This document shows, one piece after another, positions 8,925-17,508 of a stretch of DNA of 57,543 nucleotides (the first letter of the stretch is position 1; each line of letters starts with the position of its first letter). The stretch comes from Gemmatimonadota bacterium (GTDB lineage: Bacteria; Gemmatimonadota; Gemmatimonadetes; Gemmatimonadales; GWC2-71-9), in contig QHUZ01000029.1 in the NCBI GenBank assembly GCA_003223395.1, forward strand, positions 1-57,543. The letters run 5' to 3'. The position numbers and the translations under genes were made by a program. The notes beneath the pieces were generated by a model. That model saw nothing but the letters and a program-made list of their open reading frames with translations. It was not told the origin of the DNA and ran no database searches.

Positions 8925-9278
8925 TTACAGCAGACCAGCGATGGCGGTGCGGTGTCGGCGCAGATCGAACAGCAGCGCGCCCACGTTCGTCGCGGGCTGC
9001 ACCAGCACGATGAGGAGTGCTTCGGCGTTGAGGACCGCAACGATCGCGAGCCCACGGCCGAATTCGAGAACGGCGGTAGTGAAGTCGCCCCGTCCGCCGG
9101 CGCCGCCCAACTCGGCCATGTGCTTGATCGCCGACGGCAGGAGCGCGGCCACGCTCTCGGCATCGACGCCGTTGGCCACGCGCGAATCGATGGGCAGCCC
9201 ATCGCGGCCCACTACCACCACGGCGTCCACGCCGTTGGAACGGCTGAGCGCGTCTACCACGTCGCGGATGGTCGCCAT
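8925..9278 (-). CDS. Roadblock/LC7-domain protein (MglB-like)
   Basis: 117 residues starting ATG at 9278 (MATIRDVVDALSRSNGVDAVVVV). The sequence follows the roadblock/LC7 pattern: N-terminal helix, VDAVVVVGRDGLPIDSR strand-turn-strand, an ESVAALLPSAIKHMAELGG helix and a final hydrophobic strand pair LAIVAVLNAEALLIVLV. Such proteins dimerise and act on small Ras-like GTPases (MglA in gliding and polarity). No MglA-type GTPase is encoded in the window. It is the first gene of the minus-strand operon ending with the kinase. Confidence 0.85.
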   Translation of the reverse strand: MATIRDVVDALSRSNGVDAVVVVGRDGLPIDSRVANGVDAESVAALLPSAIKHMAELGGAGGRGDFTTAVLEFGRGLAIVAVLNAEALLIVLVQPATNVGALLFDLRRHRTAIAGLL

Positions 9279-9331
9279 ACGCGCGGGCAACCTAGGTTTC
9301 CGCCAAGTCGAAGTCAAGCAGCGACTATGGG

Positions 9332-9361
9332 TTGACCCACTCGAACATGGCCCTGTAAGTT
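9332..9361 (+). promoter_or_regulatory. Promoter candidate, near-leaderless
   Basis: TTGACC (9332-9337), 18-nt spacer, TAAGTT (9356-9361). The expected start of transcription is ~9368, 5 nt before the ATG at 9373, so the mRNA would be almost leaderless. Confidence 0.45.
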
Positions 9362-9372
9362 GTCCACACTCC

Positions 9373-9939
9373 ATGCGCTACTTCATTCTGGCATTACTGG
9401 GTTGTGCGGGGGCCGCGGCGTGCGGGAATCCGTTTGCACTGCAACCTGCCGGCAGCAACTTCGTCGATACGCTGGTGACGGTGTACGCGCTCAGCGGCAC
9501 GCCCGTCTCGCTCCCGTCGGCGTATTCGATCCTCTCCCGAAGCCCAGTCCGCACCGACGTGGGTGGGCCCTTCGATTTCGCGTTCGATATCGACTCGACG
9601 GGTGAGGCGAAACTCTTCGTCGCCGGGGCGCTGAAGCTGGCGAAAGTGTCAGGGCTCCAGATCAGTGCCCAGCAATTCGACTCGATCAAGTTTGCGCCGA
9701 CCACCGGCTACAAGCTCGACAGCGCCGTGGTGGTGCACGAGAACAGCGTCCTGATCGCGTACACGAGCACGACGCCCTGCGTGGGCAGCCTCGGTATCGC
9801 GGCACCGTTTTACGCGAAGCTACACGTTCTGACCATCGACACGACGTCAGCGCCGAACGGGCGCCGGATCGATTTCGAGATTCTCAGCGACCTCAATTGC
9901 GGATACCGCGGCCTCCAAGAAGGCGTGCCGCGCCACTAA
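9373..9939 (+). CDS. Putative secreted lipoprotein of unknown function
   Basis: 188 residues beginning MRYFILALLGC, which fits a lipoprotein signal with Cys11 as the lipidated residue (a second Cys at 17 is also possible). The rest is a beta-rich domain with several cysteines near the C-terminus (TTPCVGSL, DLNCGYRG). No family is recognised. It lies just upstream of serS on the same strand but the two differ in kind, so shared function is not implied. Confidence 0.75.
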   Translation: MRYFILALLGCAGAAACGNPFALQPAGSNFVDTLVTVYALSGTPVSLPSAYSILSRSPVRTDVGGPFDFAFDIDSTGEAKLFVAGALKLAKVSGLQISAQQFDSIKFAPTTGYKLDSAVVVHENSVLIAYTSTTPCVGSLGIAAPFYAKLHVLTIDTTSAPNGRRIDFEILSDLNCGYRGLQEGVPRH

Positions 9940-9942
9940 ATC

Positions 9943-11202
9943 GTGATCGACCTGAAGTTGTTGCGCGCCTCGCCCGCCCAGGTGCGAGCGGCAGTCGCAC
10001 GCCGCGGCGACCCGTCGCTGACTCGACTCCTCGACGAGATCGAGGCGTTGGACATCAAGCGCCGCACGCTGACCGCGCAACTCGACACGCTGAAGGCGGA
10101 GCGCAACGACGCGGCGAAGGCCGACGCGCAGATGGCGAAGGCGAAGGGCAAACTCCCCGACGACATCGTGGCGGCGCGCCGCAAGCTCGGCGAGCGGATC
10201 ACCAGTCTGGAATCGGAGCTGCGGCAGATCGAGGCGACGCTCGACGCGAAGGCGCTGTTCGTCCCGAACCCGCCGCTGCCCGAGGTGCCGGACGAGCAGA
10301 CGATCGTGCGCAGCTGGGGAACGCCGGCCCCCAAGGGCGGCAAGCCGCACTGGGAAATCGCGGAACACCTCGGCATCCTCGATCTGCCGCGCGGCGCCAA
10401 GCTCGCGGGTTCCGGGTTTCCGGTCCTGGTGGGAGCGGGCGCGCGGCTGGCGCGCGCGCTGATCAATTTCATGCTCGACCTGCACACGCGCGAACACGGG
10501 TACATCGAAGTGGAGCCGCCGTTCCTGGTCCGGCGTGACGTCATCACCGGCACGGGGCAGCTGCCGAAGTTCGAAGACGATCTCTATCGGACCGTGCCGG
10601 ACGACCTGTTCCTCGTCCCGACCGCGGAGGTGCCGGTCACGAACCTCCACCGGGACGAGATTCTGGACGGGACGACGCTGCCCAAAGGTTATGTCGCCTA
10701 CACTCCGTGTTTCCGGCGTGAGGCCGGGGCCGCGGGGAAAGACACGCGCGGGCTGCTCCGCGTTCATCAGTTCGATAAAGTCGAGCTCGTGCGGTTCTGC
10801 CTCGCCGCCGATTCGCCGGCGGAGCATGAAAAGCTCACACTGCATGCAGAGACCGTGCTCCAGAAGCTGGAGCTGCCCTATCGCGTCGCGGTGTTGCCCG
10901 CGAACGACTTCGGCTTCGCGGCCGCCAAGACCTACGACCTCGAGGCATGGGCGCCCGGCGTCGGCCAGTGGCTCGAGGTCTCGAGCTCTAGCACCTACAC
11001 CGACTATCAGGCCCGGCGCGCGAACATTCGCGCCCGCCCGCGGCCCGGCGAGAAGCCCGAATTCGTGCACACGTTGAACGCGTCGGGTGTTGCGCTGCCG
11101 CGCACGATTGCGGCGCTGCTCGAAACCCACCAGCAGTCCGACGGCTCCGTCACCGTCCCGCCGGCGTTGGTGCCGTATGTCGGCACTGACCGCATTGCCT
11201 AG
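9943..11202 (+). CDS. serS: Seryl-tRNA synthetase
   Basis: 419 residues, GTG start. It charges tRNA-Ser (and would also charge the tRNA-Sec encoded at 34944). The N-terminal ~105 residues form the long antiparallel coiled coil that binds the tRNA variable arm. The class II core follows: motif 2 around CFRREAGAAGKDTRG and motif 3 around LPRTIAALLETHQ near the C-terminus. Length matches the family (about 420-430). Confidence 0.97.
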   Translation: MIDLKLLRASPAQVRAAVARRGDPSLTRLLDEIEALDIKRRTLTAQLDTLKAERNDAAKADAQMAKAKGKLPDDIVAARRKLGERITSLESELRQIEATLDAKALFVPNPPLPEVPDEQTIVRSWGTPAPKGGKPHWEIAEHLGILDLPRGAKLAGSGFPVLVGAGARLARALINFMLDLHTREHGYIEVEPPFLVRRDVITGTGQLPKFEDDLYRTVPDDLFLVPTAEVPVTNLHRDEILDGTTLPKGYVAYTPCFRREAGAAGKDTRGLLRVHQFDKVELVRFCLAADSPAEHEKLTLHAETVLQKLELPYRVAVLPANDFGFAAAKTYDLEAWAPGVGQWLEVSSSSTYTDYQARRANIRARPRPGEKPEFVHTLNASGVALPRTIAALLETHQQSDGSVTVPPALVPYVGTDRIA

Positions 11203-12361
11203 CGGCGCGCTCCGCCGCGCCGGCCCGCCCGCGCTTATCGCCGCCGCGCTGCTGTTCGGCGTGCTCTCGGTCGGGTACGCCTGGATTGTGGCGAGCCACC
11301 TCCGCAACGATGCGCGCGAGACGAGCCGCCTGCTCGGTCACGTCTTTGCCGGGTTGAACGATCCCCGCGAAGGCGCGGCGGCCGATGCGCTGCTCGCCCT
11401 CGCCGAGGAGGTGCGTCATCTCGGCATCCCGCTGGCGGTCACCGATACCGCCGGCCGTATCACCGCGCTCGACAATGAGCCGTTCGACGGCAGCGCGAGC
11501 GCTGCGACGCGGCGCGCCTGGATAGCCGAGCTGGATCGCATCCACCCGCCGCTCATTCAACCGGGCGTGGGCACGATCCACTACGGCGCGCTGCCCGCGG
11601 CTCGCGCGTTCACCGGCCTGGCGGTGCTGCAGGGCGCGATGTTCCTCTGTCTCGTGCTCCTGGCGGTGTGGGCGATGCGCGAGCGGGTCAGCGCGGCGCG
11701 GGACCGGCTGTGGGTGGCGATGGCGCGCGAGTCGGCCCATCAGCTCGGCACGCCGCTCATGAGCCTCACGGGTTGGATTGATTACCTGCGGGAGAATCCG
11801 GGTACGCCGGGAAGCGAGCTAGTCGTCCATCTTGAAGCGGACGCCGAGCGGCTGCAGCGCGTCGCGAAACGCTTCGAGCGCATCGGCCGCCCGTCGCGCC
11901 GCGAGCCGGTGGGATTGGGCACCGTGGCCGAACGCGTGGTGACGTATTTCCGGCCGCGGCTGCCGACCCTCGCCCATGCGGTGACCATCACACTCACCTC
12001 GCCGGGCGCCGGACCGACCGCGACCGGCGATCCCGTGCTGATCGAATGGGCGCTCGAAGTGATCGTGAAGAATGCCGTGGATGCGTTGAGCGGGCGCGGC
12101 GGCCGCATCGAGGTGGACGTCGAAGCCGGGGGCGGTGATGGGATGGCGCGCGTGACTGTGCGGGACGACGGGCCGGGTGTCGCGCCCGACATGCAGCATC
12201 AGCTATTCGAGCCGGGCGTCTCCAGCAAGACTGGCGGCTGGGGCCTCGGACTCGCGCTCGCCCGCCGGATCGTCGAGCAGCAGCATGGCGGCCGCGTGGT
12301 GTTTCGGCCGGGCGAGCAAGGTCGAGGGTCGGTGTTTGTGCTGGAATTTCCGCTGTCGTAA
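11177..12361 (+). CDS. Membrane sensor histidine kinase with HQLGTP-type H-box
   Basis: 394 residues. One membrane segment near residues 14-36, an extracytoplasmic sensor region to about residue 145, a second segment near 150-168, then a dimerisation domain with AHQLGTPLMSL, where Gln and Gly replace the usual Glu and Arg after the phosphorylated His. The ATPase domain has VKNAVDAL (N box), DDGPGVA (G1) and GWGLGLALARRI (G2). The start at ATG 11177 overlaps serS by 26 nt. No response regulator is adjacent; the stop overlaps the helicase start by one base (TAATG). Confidence 0.9.
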   Translation: MSALTALPSGALRRAGPPALIAAALLFGVLSVGYAWIVASHLRNDARETSRLLGHVFAGLNDPREGAAADALLALAEEVRHLGIPLAVTDTAGRITALDNEPFDGSASAATRRAWIAELDRIHPPLIQPGVGTIHYGALPAARAFTGLAVLQGAMFLCLVLLAVWAMRERVSAARDRLWVAMARESAHQLGTPLMSLTGWIDYLRENPGTPGSELVVHLEADAERLQRVAKRFERIGRPSRREPVGLGTVAERVVTYFRPRLPTLAHAVTITLTSPGAGPTATGDPVLIEWALEVIVKNAVDALSGRGGRIEVDVEAGGGDGMARVTVRDDGPGVAPDMQHQLFEPGVSSKTGGWGLGLALARRIVEQQHGGRVVFRPGEQGRGSVFVLEFPLS

Positions 12362-14424
12362 TGACTCCCCCCCTTCCACTGAATCCCGCCCAGCGGGAGG
12401 CGGTCGAGCATCCCGGTGGCCCGCTGCTCGTCCTGGCCGGGGCGGGGTCGGGCAAAACCCGCGTCCTGACAGCCCGGATCGCGCACCTGATCACCGCGCT
12501 CCATGTCGCGCCGCAGCGGATCTTCGCGGTCACGTTCACGAACAAGGCGGCGGGGGAGATGCGCACCCGTATCGGCCAGCTGCTCGGCGCCGATCCGCGC
12601 GGCCTCTGGATCGGGACGTTCCACTCGCTCTCCGCGCGGCTGCTGCGCCGGGAGGCGCCCCTCCTCGGATTCGGTTCGAACTTCACGATTTACGACTCCG
12701 ACGACTCCGAGGCGCTGGTCAAGCGACTGCTCGAGGCGCGGCAGCTCTCCACCAAGGTCTACCCCCCGCGGTCGGTCCACGGGGTGATCTCGAGCGCCAA
12801 GAACCGGATGCTGACGCCTGAGGAGCTCGGCGCGCAGCTGGATACGCCCCTGATCAAAGTCGCGGCCGACGTCTATGCCGCGTTGGGACCGGCGCTGAAG
12901 CAGGCCAACGCGATGGATTTCGACGATCTCTTGCTCCATCCCCTGACCCTGTTTCGCGAGCACCCCGAGCGGCTGGCGTACTGGCAGGATCGCTTTCAGC
13001 ACGTGCTCGTGGACGAGTTCCAGGACACGAATGCCGCGCAGTACCTGTTGGTGAAGCATCTCGCCAGGCAACACGGGAATCTCTGCGTGGTGGGCGACGA
13101 CGATCAGGCGATTTACGGCTGGCGCGGCGCCGACGTGCGGCATATGCTCACGTTCCAGAACGACTTTCCCGGCACGAAGCTCGTGCGCCTGGAGCAGAAC
13201 TACCGGTCCACACAGATCATCCTCGACGCTGCCAACGGCATCATCGCCGAAAACACCGCCCGCCTCGGCAAGACGCTCTTCACCGAGAAGAAGGGCGGCG
13301 CCCCGGTGACGTTGTTGAGCTCGGCCGACGAGCGCGACGAGGCGGAATGGCTGGCGAACGAGTTCGCCCGCCGCGCCGCGGACGGCGAGGCGGAGTACGA
13401 GGGCATGGCGGTCCTCTACCGCACGAACGCGCAGTCCCGTCCGCTCGAAGAGGCGTTTCGGTTCCGCGGCATTCCATACCGGTTGATCGGCGCGATCAGC
13501 TTCTACGAGCGGCGCGAGGTCAAGGATCTCCTGGCCTACCTGCGGCTGATCGCCAATCCGGCCGACGACGAGGCGTTTCTCCGCGTGGTCAACGTCCCCC
13601 GGCGCGGCATCGGCGACGCCTCGCTGGCCGTGCTTGGCCGGGCGGCGGCGGCGTGGCAGAAGCCGTTGCTCGAAGCCGCCCGCCGGGCCGGGAGCGTGAG
13701 CGACTTGCGCCCCAACGTCCGGGAAGGGCTCAGCGGCGTCGCCGCGCTGCTCGACCGGCTGCGCGAGGCGGTGGGGCAGGCCGACCCGGCGACGGCGCTG
13801 GAAACAATTCTCGCGACGACCAGCTACGAGCAGTACCTGGCCGATGAGGGCGCCGACGGCATGGAGCGCATCGAGAACGTGCGCGAGCTGGTCGCCGGGG
13901 CCGCCGCCTGGGCCGAGGTCCAGGACGCCGAGGCGGCGGAGGGCACCGGCACTCCGGTCGAGCGCTACCTCACGCAGGCCGCCCTCATCACGCCCGTGGA
14001 CGAGGATCAGAACGAGCCCGGCGTCACGCTGCTCACCGCGCACATGGAGCTTGCGGAGCCGTCACGCTTTCTCGACGCGCTGCCGCCGGAAGTCGTCGAG
14101 GAGCGGAGCACGACGCCCTCGTGGAAGCCGCTGCGCGGGTCGGGAGCGATGCCGCCACGGCCGTCACGGCCTCGTGGCGCCGCGGCGCGGCGGCTGCCGC
14201 CGGACGTCGGATTTCCCGAAGACGTGTCGCAGGACGCGCCACGCTACGTCAAAGGTGAGCGCGTGCGCCACCGCAAGTTCGGCGGCGGGATCGTGCGCGC
14301 GGTGTCGGGTGAAGGCCGCGACCTGCGCGTGAGTGTGGACTTCGACGATCCGGACATCGGCACCAAGCAACTGCTCGTCGCCTATGCGGGCCTCGAGCGC
14401 GATTGGGAAGGAGAAGGGGCATGA
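12361..14424 (+). CDS. UvrD/PcrA-type helicase with internal deletion of motifs V and VI
   Basis: 687 residues of a superfamily 1A DNA helicase used in repair. Present: Q motif (LNPAQREAV), Walker A GAGSGKT, TFTNKAAGEM, DEFQDTN, GDDDQAIYGWRGA, and the YRTNAQSR motif. After VTLLTAH (His561) the sequence jumps straight to MELAEPSRFLDALP. In normal PcrA, the missing stretch holds SAKGLEFP (motif V) and RRLCYVGMTRA (motif VI), roughly 75-80 residues. Without the motif VI arginine finger the protein should not couple ATP hydrolysis to unwinding. The frame is kept, and the C-terminal RVRHRKFGGG...V tail is normal. A genuine deletion or an assembly collapse are both possible. Confidence 0.9.
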   Translation: MTPPLPLNPAQREAVEHPGGPLLVLAGAGSGKTRVLTARIAHLITALHVAPQRIFAVTFTNKAAGEMRTRIGQLLGADPRGLWIGTFHSLSARLLRREAPLLGFGSNFTIYDSDDSEALVKRLLEARQLSTKVYPPRSVHGVISSAKNRMLTPEELGAQLDTPLIKVAADVYAALGPALKQANAMDFDDLLLHPLTLFREHPERLAYWQDRFQHVLVDEFQDTNAAQYLLVKHLARQHGNLCVVGDDDQAIYGWRGADVRHMLTFQNDFPGTKLVRLEQNYRSTQIILDAANGIIAENTARLGKTLFTEKKGGAPVTLLSSADERDEAEWLANEFARRAADGEAEYEGMAVLYRTNAQSRPLEEAFRFRGIPYRLIGAISFYERREVKDLLAYLRLIANPADDEAFLRVVNVPRRGIGDASLAVLGRAAAAWQKPLLEAARRAGSVSDLRPNVREGLSGVAALLDRLREAVGQADPATALETILATTSYEQYLADEGADGMERIENVRELVAGAAAWAEVQDAEAAEGTGTPVERYLTQAALITPVDEDQNEPGVTLLTAHMELAEPSRFLDALPPEVVEERSTTPSWKPLRGSGAMPPRPSRPRGAAARRLPPDVGFPEDVSQDAPRYVKGERVRHRKFGGGIVRAVSGEGRDLRVSVDFDDPDIGTKQLLVAYAGLERDWEGEGA

Positions 14425-14714
14425 GTGTGTCGCGGGAGGAAGTCCTCCGCATCGCCCAGCTTGCGGAGCTCGACGTGGACGAGGAGGGGTTGCCGACCCT
14501 CGCCGAACAAATGTCACGCATCCTCGACTACGTGGCACAGTTGAGCGCGGTGCCGGCGAACGGAACGGTCAAGGTGTTCGTGCCAGGTCCCGACGCGATC
14601 CGCTTCCGCGTCGACGAAGTCGTGCCGTCCCAGCTGGCGTTCGGTCCTGAGGACTTCGCACCCGACTTCAAGGAGGGCTTCTTCGTCGTGCCGAAGCTTG
14701 GCCAGTTCGAGTGA
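14421..14714 (+). CDS. gatC: Aspartyl/glutamyl-tRNA amidotransferase subunit C
   Basis: 97 residues, the small stabilising subunit of GatCAB, which converts Glu-tRNA-Gln (and Asp-tRNA-Asn) to the amide forms. It shows the family pattern: REEVLRIAQLAEL near the start, EQMSRILDYVAQL in the middle and a C-terminal tail wrapping GatA (here PDFKEGFFVVPK). A good ribosome site (GGAAGGAGAA) precedes ATG 14421, which overlaps the helicase stop (ATGA). First of three coupled gat genes. Confidence 0.95.
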   Translation: MSVSREEVLRIAQLAELDVDEEGLPTLAEQMSRILDYVAQLSAVPANGTVKVFVPGPDAIRFRVDEVVPSQLAFGPEDFAPDFKEGFFVVPKLGQFE

Positions 14715-16078
14715 GTGACGCAAAAGCGGTCGCCGACCGCCTGGTGAAAGCGAAGCGCCTCAACGCGCTGCTCACGCCTCCCAAAGAGCTCCGCAAGTCG
14801 CTCAACACGCAGATCGCCGCGGCGCGTCCGACCGGCGTGCTCTACGGCATGCCGGTCGCCGTGAAAGACAACATCTGCACGCTGGAATTCACAACGACGT
14901 GCGGCTCGCGCATTCTCGAGGGCTATCGCTCGCCCTATGAAGCGACCGCGGTCGCGAAACTCAAGGCCGCCGGCGCGCTGATCGCCGGAAAGACGAACTG
15001 CGACGAGTTCGCGATGGGCTCGTCAACGGAGCACTCGGCCTACGGCCGCGTGCTCCACCCGCTCGACAAGGCGCGCGTGCCCGGGGGTTCATCCGGCGGA
15101 TCCGCGGCCCTCGTGGGCGCGGGCGCCTTGCCCGCGGCGCTCGGCTCGGAGACGGGTGGCTCGGTGCGGCAGCCGGCCGCGTTCTGCGGCGTCGTCGGTA
15201 TCAAACCGACCTACGGCCGCGTCAGTCGCTACGGCCTCGTCGCGTTCGGCTCATCGCTCGATCAGATCGGTGTATTCGGCCGGAGCGTGCACGATGCCGC
15301 TCGGGTGCTGTCGGTGATCAGCGGTCGCGATCCGCGCGACTCGACCTGCGAGGACCGTGATCCGCTGCGTCTGCCCACGGTGCCCGAGTCGCTCCAGGGC
15401 TTCGTGGTCGGTCTGCCCAAGGAGTACTTCCCCCCCGAGCTCGATCCGGCGGTGCGCCGCGCGTGCGACCGCGCCATCCGGATGATGAAAGAGCTGGGGG
15501 CCGCCGTCCGCGAAGTCTCGCTGCCGCACACGCCCTACGCCGTGCCGACCTACTACGTCATCGCGCCGGCGGAGGCGTCGTCCAACCTGGCCCGCTACGA
15601 TGGGGTGCGCTACGGGCCGCGGTTCAACGGGGCCACCGATCTCCGCAGCCTGTATCGCTCGACGCGCGGGCAGGGATTCGGGCCGGAAGTGCGCCGCCGC
15701 ATTCTGGTGGGCACCTACGTGCTGTCGTCGGGTTACTACGACGCCTATTACCGCCGCGCCCAGCAGATGCGGGCGCTGATCGCCCAGGACTTCCGCAACG
15801 TGTTCGATCGCGGCGTCGATCTGCTGTTTACGCCGACTGTCCCCAGTCCCGCGTTCAAGGCGGGGGAGAAGCTCGCCGATCCGATTGCGATGTACATGTC
15901 CGACATCTTCACCGTGACGGCGAATCTCGCCGGCCTGCCGGCCATCTCCCTGCCGATCGGCCGGGTGAAGGGGTTACCGATCGGCGGGCAATTGATCGGC
16001 CAGGCGTTCCTCGAGGATGAGATGATCGAGGCCGCGTATGCGCTCGAGCGCGTGGTCCCCGCGACGGACGAGGCGTGA
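14711..16078 (+). CDS. gatA: Aspartyl/glutamyl-tRNA amidotransferase subunit A
   Basis: 455 residues, the amidase that releases ammonia from glutamine for GatB. The amidase-signature catalytic triad is present: Lys in VAVKDN, cis-Ser in GGSSGGSA and the nucleophile Ser in GSETGGSVRQPA. It is about 25-30 residues shorter than usual at the N-terminus, where the first helix is reduced. GTG start with GTGA overlap to gatC. Works with the adjacent GatC and GatB. Confidence 0.96.
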   Translation: MSDAKAVADRLVKAKRLNALLTPPKELRKSLNTQIAAARPTGVLYGMPVAVKDNICTLEFTTTCGSRILEGYRSPYEATAVAKLKAAGALIAGKTNCDEFAMGSSTEHSAYGRVLHPLDKARVPGGSSGGSAALVGAGALPAALGSETGGSVRQPAAFCGVVGIKPTYGRVSRYGLVAFGSSLDQIGVFGRSVHDAARVLSVISGRDPRDSTCEDRDPLRLPTVPESLQGFVVGLPKEYFPPELDPAVRRACDRAIRMMKELGAAVREVSLPHTPYAVPTYYVIAPAEASSNLARYDGVRYGPRFNGATDLRSLYRSTRGQGFGPEVRRRILVGTYVLSSGYYDAYYRRAQQMRALIAQDFRNVFDRGVDLLFTPTVPSPAFKAGEKLADPIAMYMSDIFTVTANLAGLPAISLPIGRVKGLPIGGQLIGQAFLEDEMIEAAYALERVVPATDEA

Positions 16079-17508
16079 TGCCGCCCGCCTGGGAAACGAT
16101 CATCGGGCTCGAGACGCACGTGCAGCTGCGCACCAAGTCGAAGATGTTCTGCGGCTGCTCCACGGCGTTCGGCGCTCCGCCCAACACGCAGGTCTGTCCC
16201 GTTTGCCTGGGGCTGCCGGGAGCGCTCCCGGCCGCGAATGGCGCCGCCATCGGTCTCGCCGTCCGCGGCGCGCTCGCGCTCGGATGCACCGTGCATCCCA
16301 AGAGCGTCTTCGCGCGCAAGAACTATTTCTATCCCGATCTGCCCAAGGGCTATCAGATCTCGCAATTCGATCAGCCGCTGGCGACGAGTGGCACGCTGTC
16401 GTTCCTCTCGGCCGAGCGCGGGATCGTCAACGCGACGATCGTGCGGCTGCACATCGAAGAGGACGCCGGCAAGTCGATCCACGATCGGTTCGCCAAGGCG
16501 ACGGCAGTCGACCTGAATCGCTCCGGCGTGCCGCTCATCGAGATCGTCGGTGGTCCCGATCTCCGCTCACCTGCGGAAGCGCGCGCGTACCTCCAACTTC
16601 TGAAGCAACTGCTCGAGTATATCGGCATCTCCGATTGCGATATGGAGAAGGGCAGCCTGCGCGTCGACGCCAACGTGTCCGTGCGCCGCGTCGGAGACAC
16701 GGCGCTCAACACACGCACCGAGGTCAAGAACATCAACTCGTTCGCGTTCGTCGAGAAAGCGCTGACGGTGGAGCGGGACCGGCAGATCGCCTTGAACGAA
16801 TCGGGCGGGACCGTGACGCAACAGACGATGCTGTACGATTCAAAAGAGAACTCGGTGCGGCCGCAGCGCTCGAAGGAAGAGAGCCACGACTACCGCTACT
16901 TCCCCGATCCCGACCTGCCGCCGCTGGTCCTGACCCCGGAGTTCGTCGCCGAGCAGCAGAGTGAGCTGCCCGAGCTGCCGGGGGCCAAACGCGACCGATT
17001 CGTTGCGACCTACGGCCTCAGCCGCGAGCACGCGACCGTCGTCACGGCCTCGCGCGCCGTAGCGGATTATTTCGAGACCGTCGCGAAGACCAGCGCCGAG
17101 CCGCAGCACGCCGCCAACTGGGTCATGACCGAGGCGCTCGCCGACGCGAAGGACCACAATGACGAGCTGCGGGTGTCCCCGCCCGCGCTCTCGCAGATCA
17201 TCGGGCTCGTCAAGGGCGGGACGCTGAGCCATCAAGCCGCGAAGCGGGTGTTCGCCGAGGTCGCCGCCAAGGGCGGAGATCCACGCTCGGTGGCCGAGTC
17301 ACTCGGCGTCATCCAGGTGGCGGATACCAACATCATCGCGGGGTGGGTGACGGATGTGCTCGCGGCGCACCCTACCGAAGTCGAACGTTACAAGAAGGGC
17401 GAGACGAAGTTGATGCCATTCTTCGTGGGACAGTTGATGCGGGCGTCAAAGGGGAAGGCGGATCCGAAGCTGGCCCAGCGCGTCCTCGAGGAGAAACTCG
17501 CCTCCTAG
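16075..17508 (+). CDS. gatB: Aspartyl/glutamyl-tRNA amidotransferase subunit B
   Basis: 477 residues, the kinase/amide-transfer subunit that binds the mischarged tRNA. The N-terminus has the IGLETHVQL signature and a zinc site CGC...CPVC (in KMFCGC and QVCPVCLG). The C-terminal helical YqeY-like tail ends at residue 477. A GTG at 16075 overlaps the gatA stop; ATG at 16078 is an equally close alternative. The stop region overlaps the convergent phospholipase-like gene by 4 bp. Confidence 0.97.
   Translation: MMPPAWETIIGLETHVQLRTKSKMFCGCSTAFGAPPNTQVCPVCLGLPGALPAANGAAIGLAVRGALALGCTVHPKSVFARKNYFYPDLPKGYQISQFDQPLATSGTLSFLSAERGIVNATIVRLHIEEDAGKSIHDRFAKATAVDLNRSGVPLIEIVGGPDLRSPAEARAYLQLLKQLLEYIGISDCDMEKGSLRVDANVSVRRVGDTALNTRTEVKNINSFAFVEKALTVERDRQIALNESGGTVTQQTMLYDSKENSVRPQRSKEESHDYRYFPDPDLPPLVLTPEFVAEQQSELPELPGAKRDRFVATYGLSREHATVVTASRAVADYFETVAKTSAEPQHAANWVMTEALADAKDHNDELRVSPPALSQIIGLVKGGTLSHQAAKRVFAEVAAKGGDPRSVAESLGVIQVADTNIIAGWVTDVLAAHPTEVERYKKGETKLMPFFVGQLMRASKGKADPKLAQRVLEEKLAS

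Noticed and set aside
12199-14043. Antisense frame of about 614 codons opposite the helicase
   Set aside because: Shadow of the helicase gene, which shows clear motifs.
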